Part shown: positions 1 through 8,877 of the stretch, in pieces
How the letters are laid out: every line of letters begins with the position of its first letter
Numbering within the stretch: the first letter of the stretch is position 1
Source of the DNA: Scatosoma sp002474405
Lineage (GTDB): Bacteria; Bacillota; Clostridia; Christensenellales; Borkfalkiaceae
NCBI GenBank assembly: GCA_937892545.1
Contig: CALAFO010000056.1
Coordinates: 1 to 34,745 of the forward strand
Direction: 5' to 3'
DNA: 34,745 bases
The notes under the pieces: generated by a model
The model's input: only the letters and a program-made list of their open reading frames with translations
What the model was told of the DNA's origin: nothing
The model's database searches: none
Program-made: the position numbers and the translations under genes

Positions 1-407
1 CGTTGATACCGCAGGCGGGCGTGGCGATCGGTCTTTCGGAACTTGCCGCGCGGACGATCGGCGGCGATACTGGCGCGGTGATTCAAACCGTGATAATGTC
101 GTCGAGCATTTTATACGAATTGATCGGTCCTGCGATGGCGAAGCTTGCTTTAACGCTTTCGGGCGCGATACCGAAAGCGGGGGAAGTCGGCGAAACGAGC
201 GAAACGAACGCCGCCGAAGAACAGCCGCTGAAAAACGAACGAGAGCTTTTAATCGAGCGTATGCGCGAAATACAAGCGGAGATTGACAGGAACAATTACG
301 CCCGAAGCGAAGAAGAGCGGGCGTTTACCGAAGCTGCGGAAGGCGACGAAACGGAAGAGCTTGTTTTGAACAGTGAGCGGAACAGAAAATTTATCAATCG
401 GAGGTAG
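1..407 (+). CDS. Cation:proton antiporter, C-terminal end (partial)
   Basis: The 5' part of this gene lies outside the window; the first complete codon is at 3. About 134 residues are visible. The first 55 or so are hydrophobic with small residues and carry IPQAGVAIGL and YELIGPAMAKLAL, which resemble the last transmembrane helices of Kef/CPA2-type Na+/H+ antiporters found in Clostridia. The rest is a hydrophilic, Glu-rich cytoplasmic tail, probably partly coiled coil (about residues 75-95). The stop codon falls within the ribosome binding site of the next gene, three bases before its ATG, so the two genes are probably co-transcribed. The family call rests on resemblance of one membrane segment; the substrate cannot be judged. 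Confidence 0.65.
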   Translation, partial: LIPQAGVAIGLSELAARTIGGDTGAVIQTVIMSSSILYELIGPAMAKLALTLSGAIPKAGEVGETSETNAAEEQPLKNERELLIERMREIQAEIDRNNYARSEEERAFTEAAEGDETEELVLNSERNRKFINRR

Positions 408-410
408 AAA

Positions 411-1127
411 ATGAAAGATATAATCGCGGAATTTTTAGGCGAATGGTGCATAGGTTTCAATGTATGGGGCGTGGTATTCAAAGTGGCTATCGTGGTGGTT
501 ATGTCCGCAATCGTGGGGTGCGAACGCGCCACGAAACGGCACGCGGCGGGCTTGCGCACGTTTATGCTCGTATCTCTGATTTCTATGCTTGCGGCGGCGG
601 TGGACGGTTATATGATCGGCACGCTCGGCGCGAAATTTTCGTTTGCGATCGGCGCAACGATTATCGGACTTGCGATCGTCAGTTCGAATACCATTTTGTA
701 TAGTTCGAAAAGTCAGCTGAAAGGCTTGACGACTTCGGTTGCACTGTGGGGAATGTGCCTGATTTCGATACTGATCGGACTTGATTTATACACGGCGGCT
801 CTGATTGCGTTTGCGGCGTTTATGTTGTGTTTAACCGGTTTTATGAAGCCCGAATATGCGTTGAAACGGCGTTCGAATCACTTTGAAATCCATTTGGAAT
901 TGACGAGCAAAAATTCGTTGCAGGATTTTATCGCGGCGGTGCGGAAGCTCGGTTTGAAAATCGACGATATCGAGCTGAACACGGCGTATATGAATTCGGG
1001 ACTGTATGTGTATTCGATCGCCCTGACGATTGTATCGGGCGAATTTAAAAAGGCGGTGCGGCACGACGATATTATTGCGGCGATTTCCGCGCTCGAATAC
1101 GTGAATTTCTGCGAAGAATTAGATTGA
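411..1127 (+). CDS. MgtC/SapB family membrane protein
   Basis: A 238-residue protein with about four to five hydrophobic segments in residues 15-145 and a soluble C-terminal domain (about 155-238). GCER (36-39) and AGLRT (46-50) after the first helix are the conserved MgtC motifs, and the C-terminal part looks like the ACT-like domain present in longer members. MgtC proteins act in the inner membrane in adaptation to low magnesium or in control of ATP synthase in pathogens; the role in Clostridia is not settled. A GGAGG ribosome binding site overlaps the stop codon of the upstream antiporter gene. It is followed by a long gene-free stretch with a terminator-like hairpin. Confidence 0.85.
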   Translation: MKDIIAEFLGEWCIGFNVWGVVFKVAIVVVMSAIVGCERATKRHAAGLRTFMLVSLISMLAAAVDGYMIGTLGAKFSFAIGATIIGLAIVSSNTILYSSKSQLKGLTTSVALWGMCLISILIGLDLYTAALIAFAAFMLCLTGFMKPEYALKRRSNHFEIHLELTSKNSLQDFIAAVRKLGLKIDDIELNTAYMNSGLYVYSIALTIVSGEFKKAVRHDDIIAAISALEYVNFCEELD

Positions 1128-1492
1128 GTCGAGAAAAATAATTATAAAATCGGTTTATTCATAAGTGCCGCGAGGTGCAGTCGGTAATAAAAATAAAAAA
1201 ATAAAGAGGTCAGTCCCGTAATAAAAAAAAACGAGGAAATACGGGACAGGCTTGGCTTATAATTCATTATAGTCAAGTAAAAACAGTTCCCTTTTCCGAG
1301 TTTTTTGGAGGAGGGGATTTTTTATGCGTTGCAGTATCGCTTTCATTAAGCGATAACCGAAATCTTGAAGTATCGGGGTAAAAAACGCGTGCTTTTCTTT
1401 TTATACAACGGAATATATTACGTCGTTCCGGCACATTCGCGGCCGAAACGATTTTTATTTTGCAGATTTTGAAAATCACAGAGCCAAAAGAC
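1128..1492 (+). other. Gene-free stretch with four inverted repeats
   Basis: No convincing protein gene. Four inverted repeats occur in series. GTCCCGTA (1213-1220) pairs with TACGGGAC (1240-1247). A near-perfect AT-rich dyad spans 1251-1277, with TATAAT on each strand. A terminator-like hairpin lies at 1289-1323. TATCGCTT (1335-1342) pairs with AAGCGATA (1348-1355). GGAGGAGG (1307-1314) followed by ATG at 1324 also makes a 10-codon reading frame, MRCSIAFIKR then TAA, which contains the last hairpin. The stretch may be an untranslated leader, a small RNA or the remnant of a repeat element; the sequence alone does not decide. Confidence 0.45.
1289..1323 (+). terminator. Possible intrinsic terminator after the mgtC-like gene
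   Basis: CCCTTTTCC (1289-1297) can pair with GGAGGAGGG (1307-1315) over nine positions, two of them G-U, and six T residues follow at 1318-1323. It lies about 160 bases after the mgtC-like stop. The right arm is also a strong Shine-Dalgarno sequence for a 10-codon frame at 1324, so a leader function is an alternative. Confidence 0.45.
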
Positions 1493-1521
1493 TTGATAAA
1501 ATCCGAAAAAAAGTGTATAAT
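1493..1521 (+). promoter_or_regulatory. Sigma-A promoter of miaB operon
   Basis: TTGATA (1493-1498) and TATAAT (1516-1521) are separated by exactly 17 bases. The promoter lies inside the upstream in-frame extension of miaB, which argues that translation starts downstream of it, at 1631. Confidence 0.85.
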
Positions 1522-1630
1522 AATACCTGTAAAAATTTACTTATTTTCCGTAAATAAAAATCGGAAATCATACCGGAACCGCCGGAAATTTATGCGGCGG
1601 AACTTCTCCGGAATCGCTCAGAGGTTGTAC

Positions 1631-2962
1631 ATGCAGGGAAAATACTTTATCGTAACGTACGGTTGTCAGATGAACGTACACGAATCCGAAAAAATCGCGG
1701 GGCTTCTCCGCACGGCAGGCTACGAATCCGCAAATTCGCAGGAAGATGCAGACGTTATCGTTTTCAATACCTGCTGCATCCGCGAAAACGCCGAAAATCA
1801 TGCTTTCGGCAACATCGGCGCGTTGAAAAAGCTGAAAAAGCAGAAAAAAGATTTAATCATCGCCGTCGGCGGCTGCATGACGCAGGAAAAAGGCAAAACC
1901 GACGTTCTGAAAGAAAAATTTCCGTTTATCGACGTCATTTTCGGCACGCTCAATCTGGAAGAATTGCCCGTATTGCTCGAAGAAAAACGCCGCGCGAAAA
2001 AGCGCGTTGTGAAAATCCGCGAAAAAGAGGGCGAAATCGTAGAAACGGTTACGCCGTTCCGCACCAGCTTTCCCAACGCATGGGTAAATATCGCGTACGG
2101 CTGCAACAATTTCTGCTCGTACTGCATCGTGCCTTATGTCCGCGGCAGAGAGCGTTCCAGAAAAGCGGAAAACATTTTAGCCGAAGTCGAATCGCTCGTA
2201 AAGCAGGGGTATAAAGAAATCACGCTGCTCGGTCAGAACGTCAATTCTTACGGCAACGATTTGTCGGGCGGTTCGAATTTCGCCGATCTTCTCGATAAAG
2301 CCGCGTCCGTCGAAGGCAAATTCCGCCTTCGTTTCATGACGAATCACCCTAAAGATTTCACCGAGGACGTCGTGCGGGTCATGAAGAAACACGAGGGCAA
2401 AATCTGCCGCCTCGTGCATCTGCCCGTTCAGTCAGGTTCGAACGAAATTTTAAAACAGATGAACCGCCGCTACACCGCCGAAAAATATCTCGGCGAAGTC
2501 AGAATGTTAAAAACGCTGATTCCCGAAGCGGAAGTTACCACCGATATCATCGTCGGTTTTCCGGGCGAAACGGAAGAGGACTATCTGCAGACGGAAGCGC
2601 TTGTAAAAGAAGCGGATTTCGCTTCGGCGTTCACGTTCGTGTATTCCAGACGCAGCGGCACGAAAGCCGCGGAAATGGAAAATCAAATACCCGAAGAGGT
2701 CTCGAAGAACCGCATTATGCGCCTTGTGGAACTCGTCAATTCCAAAACGCGCGAAAAATCGGAAAAATACGTCGGCAAAACGGTGGAAATTCTCTGCGAA
2801 GATTACGACGAAAAGAAAAAGACGTATCTCGGCAGAGACGAATTCGGCAGAATGGCATATTTTCCCTATCCGCACAATCTTATCGGCAAATTCGTATCCG
2901 TGCACGTAAATTCCGCCAACGGCATTTCGCTCACGGGCGACGTCGTTGCCGTCGAAGATTAA
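1631..2962 (+). CDS. miaB: tRNA-2-methylthio-N6-dimethylallyladenosine synthase MiaB
   Basis: A 443-residue radical-SAM methylthiotransferase that adds the 2-methylthio group to i6A37 of tRNAs reading UNN codons, acting after MiaA. The N-terminal domain has three cluster-binding cysteines (C12 in YGCQMN, C48 in NTCCIREN, C82 in GGCMTQ). The radical-SAM triad C158/C162/C165 sits in GCNNFCSYC. A TRAM-like RNA-binding domain covers about the last 65 residues. The frame is open from 1460, but I chose ATG 1631: AGAGG lies six bases upstream, the protein then begins at the usual MiaB N-terminus, and a consensus promoter lies within the extension. First gene of the miaB-mutS-mutL-miaA group. Confidence 0.96.
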   Translation: MQGKYFIVTYGCQMNVHESEKIAGLLRTAGYESANSQEDADVIVFNTCCIRENAENHAFGNIGALKKLKKQKKDLIIAVGGCMTQEKGKTDVLKEKFPFIDVIFGTLNLEELPVLLEEKRRAKKRVVKIREKEGEIVETVTPFRTSFPNAWVNIAYGCNNFCSYCIVPYVRGRERSRKAENILAEVESLVKQGYKEITLLGQNVNSYGNDLSGGSNFADLLDKAASVEGKFRLRFMTNHPKDFTEDVVRVMKKHEGKICRLVHLPVQSGSNEILKQMNRRYTAEKYLGEVRMLKTLIPEAEVTTDIIVGFPGETEEDYLQTEALVKEADFASAFTFVYSRRSGTKAAEMENQIPEEVSKNRIMRLVELVNSKTREKSEKYVGKTVEILCEDYDEKKKTYLGRDEFGRMAYFPYPHNLIGKFVSVHVNSANGISLTGDVVAVED

Positions 2963-3018
2963 AGCAAGGGGCGTAAAATACGAAATTACGGGGCGCAGCA
3001 GGCAAGGAAAACGATCAC

Positions 3019-5682
3019 ATGGAAAATTCCAAAGAAGAAAAAAACAAAAAGCAGAAAAAACCGTCCGAGATGATGCAGCATTATCTTGCCGTCAAGGAAA
3101 AATATAAAGACTGTTTCGTTTTTTACCGTCTGGGCGATTTTTACGAGATGTTTTACGACGACGCAATCAAAGCGTCGGAACTGCTCGATTTAACGCTCAC
3201 CGCGCGCGACAGCGGGCTTGAGGAACGCGCGCCGATGTGCGGCGTTCCGTATCACGCCGTCGATACCTACATCGCAAAATTGGTTTCTCTGGGCGAAAAG
3301 GTGGCTATCTGCGAACAGCTTTCCGATCCGAAAGCGGCGGGGGGCGGACTGGTGGAACGCGACGTCGTCCGCGTCGTTTCGGCGGGCACGCTCGTGGAAG
3401 ATACGCTGCTCGACGAAACGAAGAACAATTATATCGCCTGCGTTTCCAAAACGGAGGAAAGCATCGCCGTCGCCTGGGCGGATATCACCACGGGCGAGTT
3501 TTTCGTTACCGAGTTCAAGGGAGACGGAGAAAAAGCGCTTACGGAAACGGTCAGTCTGCTTCTTCGTTATTCCGTGGCGGAAGTCATCTGTAACGACGAC
3601 ATGGCGCTTTGTTCCCGTAACATCAAAGAAATCCGGCACGGCGCGTTGCCGCCGTTTTCCTGTTATGTTCCGTGGGCGTTCAACGTGAAACACGCGGAAA
3701 AAAACCTTCTGGAACAATTCAAAGCCGCCACGCTGGCGCCGTACGGAATCGCTGGCAAAGAAAACTGCATTTCCGCCGCGGGCGCGCTCATCGAATACCT
3801 GAAAGAAACGCAGAAACGTTCGCTCGATAATGTTTCTTCCGTCGAACTGTACGACAGAAACGAATTTTTAACGCTCGATTCCATCGCCGTAAGAAATCTG
3901 GAACTGGTAAAAAACAACGCCGATGGCAAAAAATACGGATCGCTTCTCTGGGTGCTCGATCAGACGAAAACGGCGATGGGTGCCCGTCTGATGCGGCAAT
4001 GGCTGTTGTCGCCGTTAAAAAGTGAGGATAAAATCAACGCCCGTTTAAACGGCGTGGAAGAATTGTATAACGCGTCCGTGCTTCGGGTAGGTCTGCAGGA
4101 AACGCTCGGCGAAGTAAAGGATGTCGGCAGACTTGCGGGAAAAATTTCTTACGGCAACGCCACGCCGAAAGATCTCGAAGCGCTGAAAAAATCGCTTGAA
4201 ATGCTTCCGTCGCTTCGTTTTCGCCTCTCCGGGTTCACTTCCCCGATTTTAACGGGGCTTTTATCTTCGCTTCCAAATGTCGATGATCTCGCGTCGCTTT
4301 TAACGTCCGCCATCGCGGAAAACGCGCCCGCGCTCGTCAAAGACGGCGGCTATATCCGCGAAGGCTACGATGCCGAACTGGACGAACTTCGCGGCATGCG
4401 CGAACACGCCGCGTCGCTTCTCAAAGATATGGAAACGCGCGAAAAAGATCGTACGGATATCCGCACTCTGAAAATCGGGTTCAACCGCGTTTTCGGTTAT
4501 TATATTGAAGTTTCCAATTCTTTCAAAGATAAGGTGCCGCCGGAATATATCCGCAAACAAACGCTGGCAAACGGCGAAAGATATATCACGGAAGAGCTGA
4601 AACAGCTCGAAGAAAAAATTTTAACCAGCGAAGAACGCGCGCTTGCGCTCGAAGCCCGTATTCTCGATTACGTGCTTAAACAGCTTTCCGCACGGCTGGA
4701 AGATTTGCTTAAAATCGCGGAAATTATCGCCAATCTCGATTGTCTCACCGCTTTGGCGACGGTAGCCAAAAACCGAAAATACGTCCGCCCGCAGATTGTT
4801 CCCGCCAACGGCGAATTAAAAATATCCGAGGGCAGGCATCCCGTGGTGGAAGCGCTTTCCAAAGAACGTTTCGTTCCCAACGATACGCTGATGGATGAGG
4901 ACGAAAACCGCAGCCTGATTATCACGGGACCGAACATGGCGGGCAAAAGCACGTATATGCGGCAGGTAGCTTTAATCGCGATCATGGCGCATATCGGCAG
5001 TTTCGTTCCCGCAAAGTCGGCGCAGATTCCGCTGATCGATCGTGTGTTCACGCGGGTGGGCGCCAGCGATAATCTCGTATACGATCAGTCTACCTTTATG
5101 GTGGAAATGACGGAAGTCGCCGCCATTCTTCTCAACGCCACCAAAAACAGCCTTCTCGTACTGGACGAAGTCGGGCGCGGCACCAGCACTTACGACGGGC
5201 TTTCCATCGCGTGGGCGGTCGTGGAATACCTTGCCGAAAAAGTACGCGCCAAAACGCTGTTCGCAACGCATTATCACGAACTTACCGAGCTGGAAAACAC
5301 CATCGACGGCGTGAAAAATTATAAAGTAACCGTACGCGAGCTCGGCGGCGGGGTGGTATTCCTTCGAAAAATCCAGCGCGGCGGCGCCAACCGTTCGTTC
5401 GGTATCGAAGTCGCTTCGCTTGCGGGCGTGCCGAAAGAAGTTACCGCCAGAGCAAAGGGAATTCTGAAAGTCCTCGAAAAGAACGACGTCGCCAAAAAAA
5501 GCGCGGTTTCGCTATCCGAAGTCGCCGCCGCCGAAGCGGAAGAACCGTCCGAAAAAGAGCAGGCGGAAGAAAGAAAACGCAGCGAAGTGGAAGAAATCAT
5601 CGCGGAAACCGACGTAAACTCGCTTTCCCCGATGCAGGCGCTTTTACTATTGAACGATCTGAAAGAAAAGCTCGCAAATTAA
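3019..5682 (+). CDS. mutS: DNA mismatch repair ATPase MutS
   Basis: An 887-residue MutS that recognises base mismatches and small loops and recruits MutL. The mismatch-binding Phe-X-Glu motif is F41-Y42-E43 in the N-terminal domain. Connector, lever and clamp domains follow. The ATPase has Walker A at 637-645 (GPNMAGKST), the Walker B segment LLVLDEVGRGTST and the THYHEL motif. The C-terminal tail, about 80 residues, is rich in Glu/Ala/Lys and ends with SLSPMQALLLLNDLK, the usual helix-turn-helix dimer end. AAGGA precedes the ATG. It starts 56 bases after miaB and ends 18 before mutL, so it is translated from the same operon. Confidence 0.97.
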   Translation: MENSKEEKNKKQKKPSEMMQHYLAVKEKYKDCFVFYRLGDFYEMFYDDAIKASELLDLTLTARDSGLEERAPMCGVPYHAVDTYIAKLVSLGEKVAICEQLSDPKAAGGGLVERDVVRVVSAGTLVEDTLLDETKNNYIACVSKTEESIAVAWADITTGEFFVTEFKGDGEKALTETVSLLLRYSVAEVICNDDMALCSRNIKEIRHGALPPFSCYVPWAFNVKHAEKNLLEQFKAATLAPYGIAGKENCISAAGALIEYLKETQKRSLDNVSSVELYDRNEFLTLDSIAVRNLELVKNNADGKKYGSLLWVLDQTKTAMGARLMRQWLLSPLKSEDKINARLNGVEELYNASVLRVGLQETLGEVKDVGRLAGKISYGNATPKDLEALKKSLEMLPSLRFRLSGFTSPILTGLLSSLPNVDDLASLLTSAIAENAPALVKDGGYIREGYDAELDELRGMREHAASLLKDMETREKDRTDIRTLKIGFNRVFGYYIEVSNSFKDKVPPEYIRKQTLANGERYITEELKQLEEKILTSEERALALEARILDYVLKQLSARLEDLLKIAEIIANLDCLTALATVAKNRKYVRPQIVPANGELKISEGRHPVVEALSKERFVPNDTLMDEDENRSLIITGPNMAGKSTYMRQVALIAIMAHIGSFVPAKSAQIPLIDRVFTRVGASDNLVYDQSTFMVEMTEVAAILLNATKNSLLVLDEVGRGTSTYDGLSIAWAVVEYLAEKVRAKTLFATHYHELTELENTIDGVKNYKVTVRELGGGVVFLRKIQRGGANRSFGIEVASLAGVPKEVTARAKGILKVLEKNDVAKKSAVSLSEVAAAEAEEPSEKEQAEERKRSEVEEIIAETDVNSLSPMQALLLLNDLKEKLAN

Positions 5683-5700
5683 AATCACGGAAAAAGAATT

Positions 5701-7899
5701 ATGGGTAAAATCAACATACTACCTTCAAGCGTATACAACAGAATCGCGGCGGGCGAGGTAATCGAACGTCCGTATTCCGTCGTGAAAGAACTGGTGGAAA
5801 ACGCCATCGACGCAGGCGCCACGGAAATCGAAATCGATGTGGAAGAGGGCGGCAAAAGCCTGATCCGCGTGCTCGATAACGGGTCGGGGATTCTTCGCGA
5901 AGATTTGCCGTCGGTATTCCTGCCGCACGCCACCAGCAAACTTTCCAAAGCGGAAGATCTCGAAAATATTTTAACGCTCGGTTTCCGCGGCGAAGCCGTG
6001 GCGTCCATCGCTTCCGTTTCCGAACTTACCGTAAAATCCCGCACGGAAGGCGCGAAGTGCTATTCGCTTTCGGCGGTCGGCGGCACGCTCGGCGAAATCG
6101 AAGAAACGTCCGAAGCCTTCGCTCACGGCACCGAGGTTACCGTATCCGGGCTGTTTTTCAACGCGCCCGTGCGCTTGAAATTTTTAAAAACCGACCGCGG
6201 CGAAGAAACCGACATCGGCGCGTTTGTCTCCCGCTTCATTCTTTCTCGCCCCGATATTTCGTTCCGCTATTTTGTCAACGGCAAAAGCGTTCTGCAATCG
6301 TTCGGCGAGGGTGAAGAAGAAGCGTTCGCCTGCGTTTACGGCGCAAACGTCCTTGAAAATTGCTATCGTATCGACGCCGACAAACACGGCGTAAAAATCC
6401 GCGGCTTTATCGGCAATCAGAACTACACGAAAGCCACAAAATCCTATCAGACGGTGTTTTTAAACGGCAGGTATATCTGCAATCAGACGATTTCCGCCGC
6501 CATTACAAACGCCTATGCGAACTATCTCATGAAGCGCCAGTATCCGTTTTACGTGCTTCACATCACCGTCCCGCCCGAAATCGTAGACGTCAACGTGCAT
6601 CCGAACAAATCGGACGTGCGTTTTTCCGATAACAAAATCATTTACGGCTGCGTTTATCGCGTCATTTCCGATGTGCTTGACGGCAACGCAAGCGCGCTCG
6701 ATTACGTCGTGCCTTCGAAAAACACTTCCGCACCCGTCCCGCCGCGCGCCGTCGATTCGTTGCCGCAGATTGAAACCGCGGTAACGGCAGCCGAGCCGCC
6801 GCGCCTTTCTTACGACGAAGCGAGAAAAGCTATGGCGGAGATGAACGAAAAGCCGAAAACCGCGCCGAAGCCGAAGGAAAACGACCTTCCTTTCCGTCTG
6901 AACGACGAGGAAGAATATGCGCCTTATGTTCCGAAATCCGCGCTTCCCGGCGCGCAACAACAAACTTCCGGGCAGATTTTTAAAAATGCGGAAGAGACAA
7001 AACGCGGCGCCGTTTACGATTTATTTCCCGATTTAACGCTCGGCGCGTCGAAAGTGTCGTTGCATGCTCCTTCGCCCGCTTCGGAAAAGAACGACGAAAA
7101 GAAAATTCAGACGGCGCGCGAAGCCTATGCCGCCGCCGTAAAAGAGGGCTGGGAGAGCGGCGCGCCCTCCGATGGCGAAAAATCAGAAAATTATCCCGAA
7201 GCCCCCGCGGCGCCGGAAACTTCGTCCGCGCCGACCGATGCGCCCGTCGATATTTTTGCCGAAAATAAAAAATTCCTGCTCGAAAAAGAAAAATCGGAGC
7301 GTTCGAAACAACAATATGTCGACGTTTCTTCGTTCGTATACGCGGGGAAACTGTTCAACACGTATCTTATTTACGAGCACGGCGACGAAGTGTATCTCAT
7401 CGATCAGCATGCGGCGCACGAACGCCTGATTTTCAATCGCCTGAAAGCAAAAATGCAATCCCGTCAGACGGCATGTCAAGCAATGCTGGTGCCGTACGAA
7501 ATCAGGCTGAACGCATACGAAGGCGCGTTTCTGCGCGAAAACCTCGGAAATATCCGCGCGATGGGCTTCGAAATCGAAGAAACTTCCGAAAATACGTTTT
7601 CCGTTTCCGGCGTGCCCACCGATTTGATGAATATCGATATGGCGGCGTTCTTCGGCGAAATCGTCGCCGAGGCGGATGGCTACCGCGGCATCAGATTAGA
7701 AGAATTGCTGCGCGATAAGCTTGCCACGGCGGCATGCAAAGCCGCGGTGAAAGGCGGAGACGATCTTTCACAGGCGGAAATAGACGAATTGTTCCGTTTA
7801 ATCGACGGCAACCTCGGTCTCCGCTGTCCGCACGGCAGACCCGTCGTCGCCCGTATCGGAAAGACGGAACTCGAAAAGCTTTTCAAAAGGGTGGTATGA
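5701..7899 (+). CDS. mutL: DNA mismatch repair endonuclease MutL
   Basis: A 732-residue GHKL ATPase that couples MutS to strand removal. The N-terminal ATPase has ENAIDAGA, DNGSGI, LPHATSKL and GFRGEA. A long low-complexity, Pro/Ala/Glu-rich linker spans about residues 335-535. The C-terminal domain carries the endonuclease signature of organisms lacking MutH, D568-Q-H-A-x2-E574, and the zinc-site motif C709-P-H711-G-R-P. The final glutamate of the DQHA(X)2E(X)4E consensus is Asn (N579). No dam or mutH is seen in the window. The ribosome binding site is weak. Its TGA overlaps the ATG of miaA (ATGA), which suggests translational coupling. Confidence 0.96.
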   Translation: MGKINILPSSVYNRIAAGEVIERPYSVVKELVENAIDAGATEIEIDVEEGGKSLIRVLDNGSGILREDLPSVFLPHATSKLSKAEDLENILTLGFRGEAVASIASVSELTVKSRTEGAKCYSLSAVGGTLGEIEETSEAFAHGTEVTVSGLFFNAPVRLKFLKTDRGEETDIGAFVSRFILSRPDISFRYFVNGKSVLQSFGEGEEEAFACVYGANVLENCYRIDADKHGVKIRGFIGNQNYTKATKSYQTVFLNGRYICNQTISAAITNAYANYLMKRQYPFYVLHITVPPEIVDVNVHPNKSDVRFSDNKIIYGCVYRVISDVLDGNASALDYVVPSKNTSAPVPPRAVDSLPQIETAVTAAEPPRLSYDEARKAMAEMNEKPKTAPKPKENDLPFRLNDEEEYAPYVPKSALPGAQQQTSGQIFKNAEETKRGAVYDLFPDLTLGASKVSLHAPSPASEKNDEKKIQTAREAYAAAVKEGWESGAPSDGEKSENYPEAPAAPETSSAPTDAPVDIFAENKKFLLEKEKSERSKQQYVDVSSFVYAGKLFNTYLIYEHGDEVYLIDQHAAHERLIFNRLKAKMQSRQTACQAMLVPYEIRLNAYEGAFLRENLGNIRAMGFEIEETSENTFSVSGVPTDLMNIDMAAFFGEIVAEADGYRGIRLEELLRDKLATAACKAAVKGGDDLSQAEIDELFRLIDGNLGLRCPHGRPVVARIGKTELEKLFKRVV

Positions 7900-8816
7900 A
7901 AAACGTAATCGTGATTTGCGGGGCAACGGCAACTTCCAAAACGAAATTCGCCGTCGCTCTTGCCGAAAAACTGAATACGGAAGTCGTTTCCGCCGATTGT
8001 ATGCTTGTGTATCGCGGTCTTGATATCGGCACGGCAAAGCCTACGAAAGAAGAAATGCGCGGCGTGCCGCATCATTTAATCGACGTGGCTGCGCCGAACG
8101 AGGGCTTTTCCGTCGGCGATTACCGCACGGCGGCGCTGCCCGTAACGGAAAGGCTCCTCGCCGAGGGCAAACAGCCGATTATCTGCGGCGGAACGGGCTT
8201 TTATATCGATTCGCTTTTGTACGAAAGCGCTTTCGGCTCGGCGGGCGCCAGCGAAGAAATCCGCGCAAAATATGCCGCCGTGTTAAACGACATGGGCAAA
8301 GAGGCGGGGGCGGCGTATCTGCATCGCCTTCTTGCAACGGTCGATCCGGAAAGCGCGGCGATTCTGCACGTCAACGACGTAAAGCGGGTTATCCGCGCGC
8401 TTGAAATATACGAACTGACGGGCAAAAAGAAATCGGAACAGAACGATACGAAAACGCCTCGTTTTCCGTTCCGGGCATTTGCCGTCGGCTTCCCGCGGGA
8501 AGAATTATACCAAAGGATCGACGCACGGGTAGACGATATGTTTTCCCGCGGCCTCGTCGGCGAAGTAGAGGGGCTTTTAAACAGCGGGGTATCGCCTGCG
8601 GCGCAGTGTATGCAAGGCATCGGCTACAAAGAAGTGCTTGACGGAATTTTAAACGGCGTCCCGTGGGAAGTGGTGAAAGAAACCGTCAAACAGCACACCA
8701 GAAACTACGCAAAACGTCAGCTCACTTACTTCAGACGCATGCAAAATCTTACAATTATACCACACGAAGTACTTGAAAACGACGAAAAACTGCAATTTAT
8801 GGAGAATTTAGTATAA
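7896..8816 (+). CDS. miaA: tRNA dimethylallyltransferase MiaA
   Basis: A 306-residue enzyme that transfers dimethylallyl from DMAPP to A37 of tRNA, the substrate later methylthiolated by MiaB. Visible family motifs are SADCMLVY, DIGTAKPT, GGTGFYID, QGIGYKE and TRNYAKRQLTYFRR. The P-loop reads G9-ATAT-S14-K15-T16, with Ser where the second Gly of the usual GPTASGKT is expected. The frame is open further upstream, but ATG 7896 overlaps the mutL stop and gives the normal MiaA N-terminus. Last gene of the repair and tRNA-modification operon, unless transcription continues into the lyase gene. Confidence 0.95.
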   Translation: MKNVIVICGATATSKTKFAVALAEKLNTEVVSADCMLVYRGLDIGTAKPTKEEMRGVPHHLIDVAAPNEGFSVGDYRTAALPVTERLLAEGKQPIICGGTGFYIDSLLYESAFGSAGASEEIRAKYAAVLNDMGKEAGAAYLHRLLATVDPESAAILHVNDVKRVIRALEIYELTGKKKSEQNDTKTPRFPFRAFAVGFPREELYQRIDARVDDMFSRGLVGEVEGLLNSGVSPAAQCMQGIGYKEVLDGILNGVPWEVVKETVKQHTRNYAKRQLTYFRRMQNLTIIPHEVLENDEKLQFMENLV

Positions 8817-8818
8817 CT

Positions 8819-8853
8819 ACTATGCCACACATAATTATTGTGCCACGCATAGT
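8819..8853. promoter_or_regulatory. 35-bp imperfect dyad with direct repeats upstream of the lyase gene
   Basis: ACTATGC (8819-8825) and GCATAGT (8847-8853) are perfect inverted arms around a second inner dyad (8830-8835 with 8837-8842, one G-T pair). The same stretch also has an 11-base direct repeat with one mismatch, TGCCACACATA (8823-8833) and TGCCACGCATA (8841-8851), offset by 18 bases. It fills the miaA-lyase gap and ends just before the ribosome binding site. It may be an operator or an mRNA hairpin; the binding factor is unknown. Confidence 0.45.
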
Positions 8854-8877
8854 ACTGCAAAAAACGAGAGGATGAAT

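Noticed and set aside
1273..1479. A 68-codon minus-strand frame in the gene-free stretch
   Set aside because: It has no recognisable domain, its sequence overlaps the hairpins, and it lacks a convincing ribosome binding site. It might be a remnant of a repeat, but I cannot support a gene.
1460..1630. Longer N-terminus for MiaB
   Set aside because: The extension contains the consensus promoter 1493-1521 and does not resemble MiaB; ATG 1631 has a good ribosome binding site.
7734..7895. Longer N-terminus for MiaA
   Set aside because: It would overlap the MutL C-terminus by 160 bases and is Arg-rich out-of-frame sequence; ATG 7896 gives the family start.
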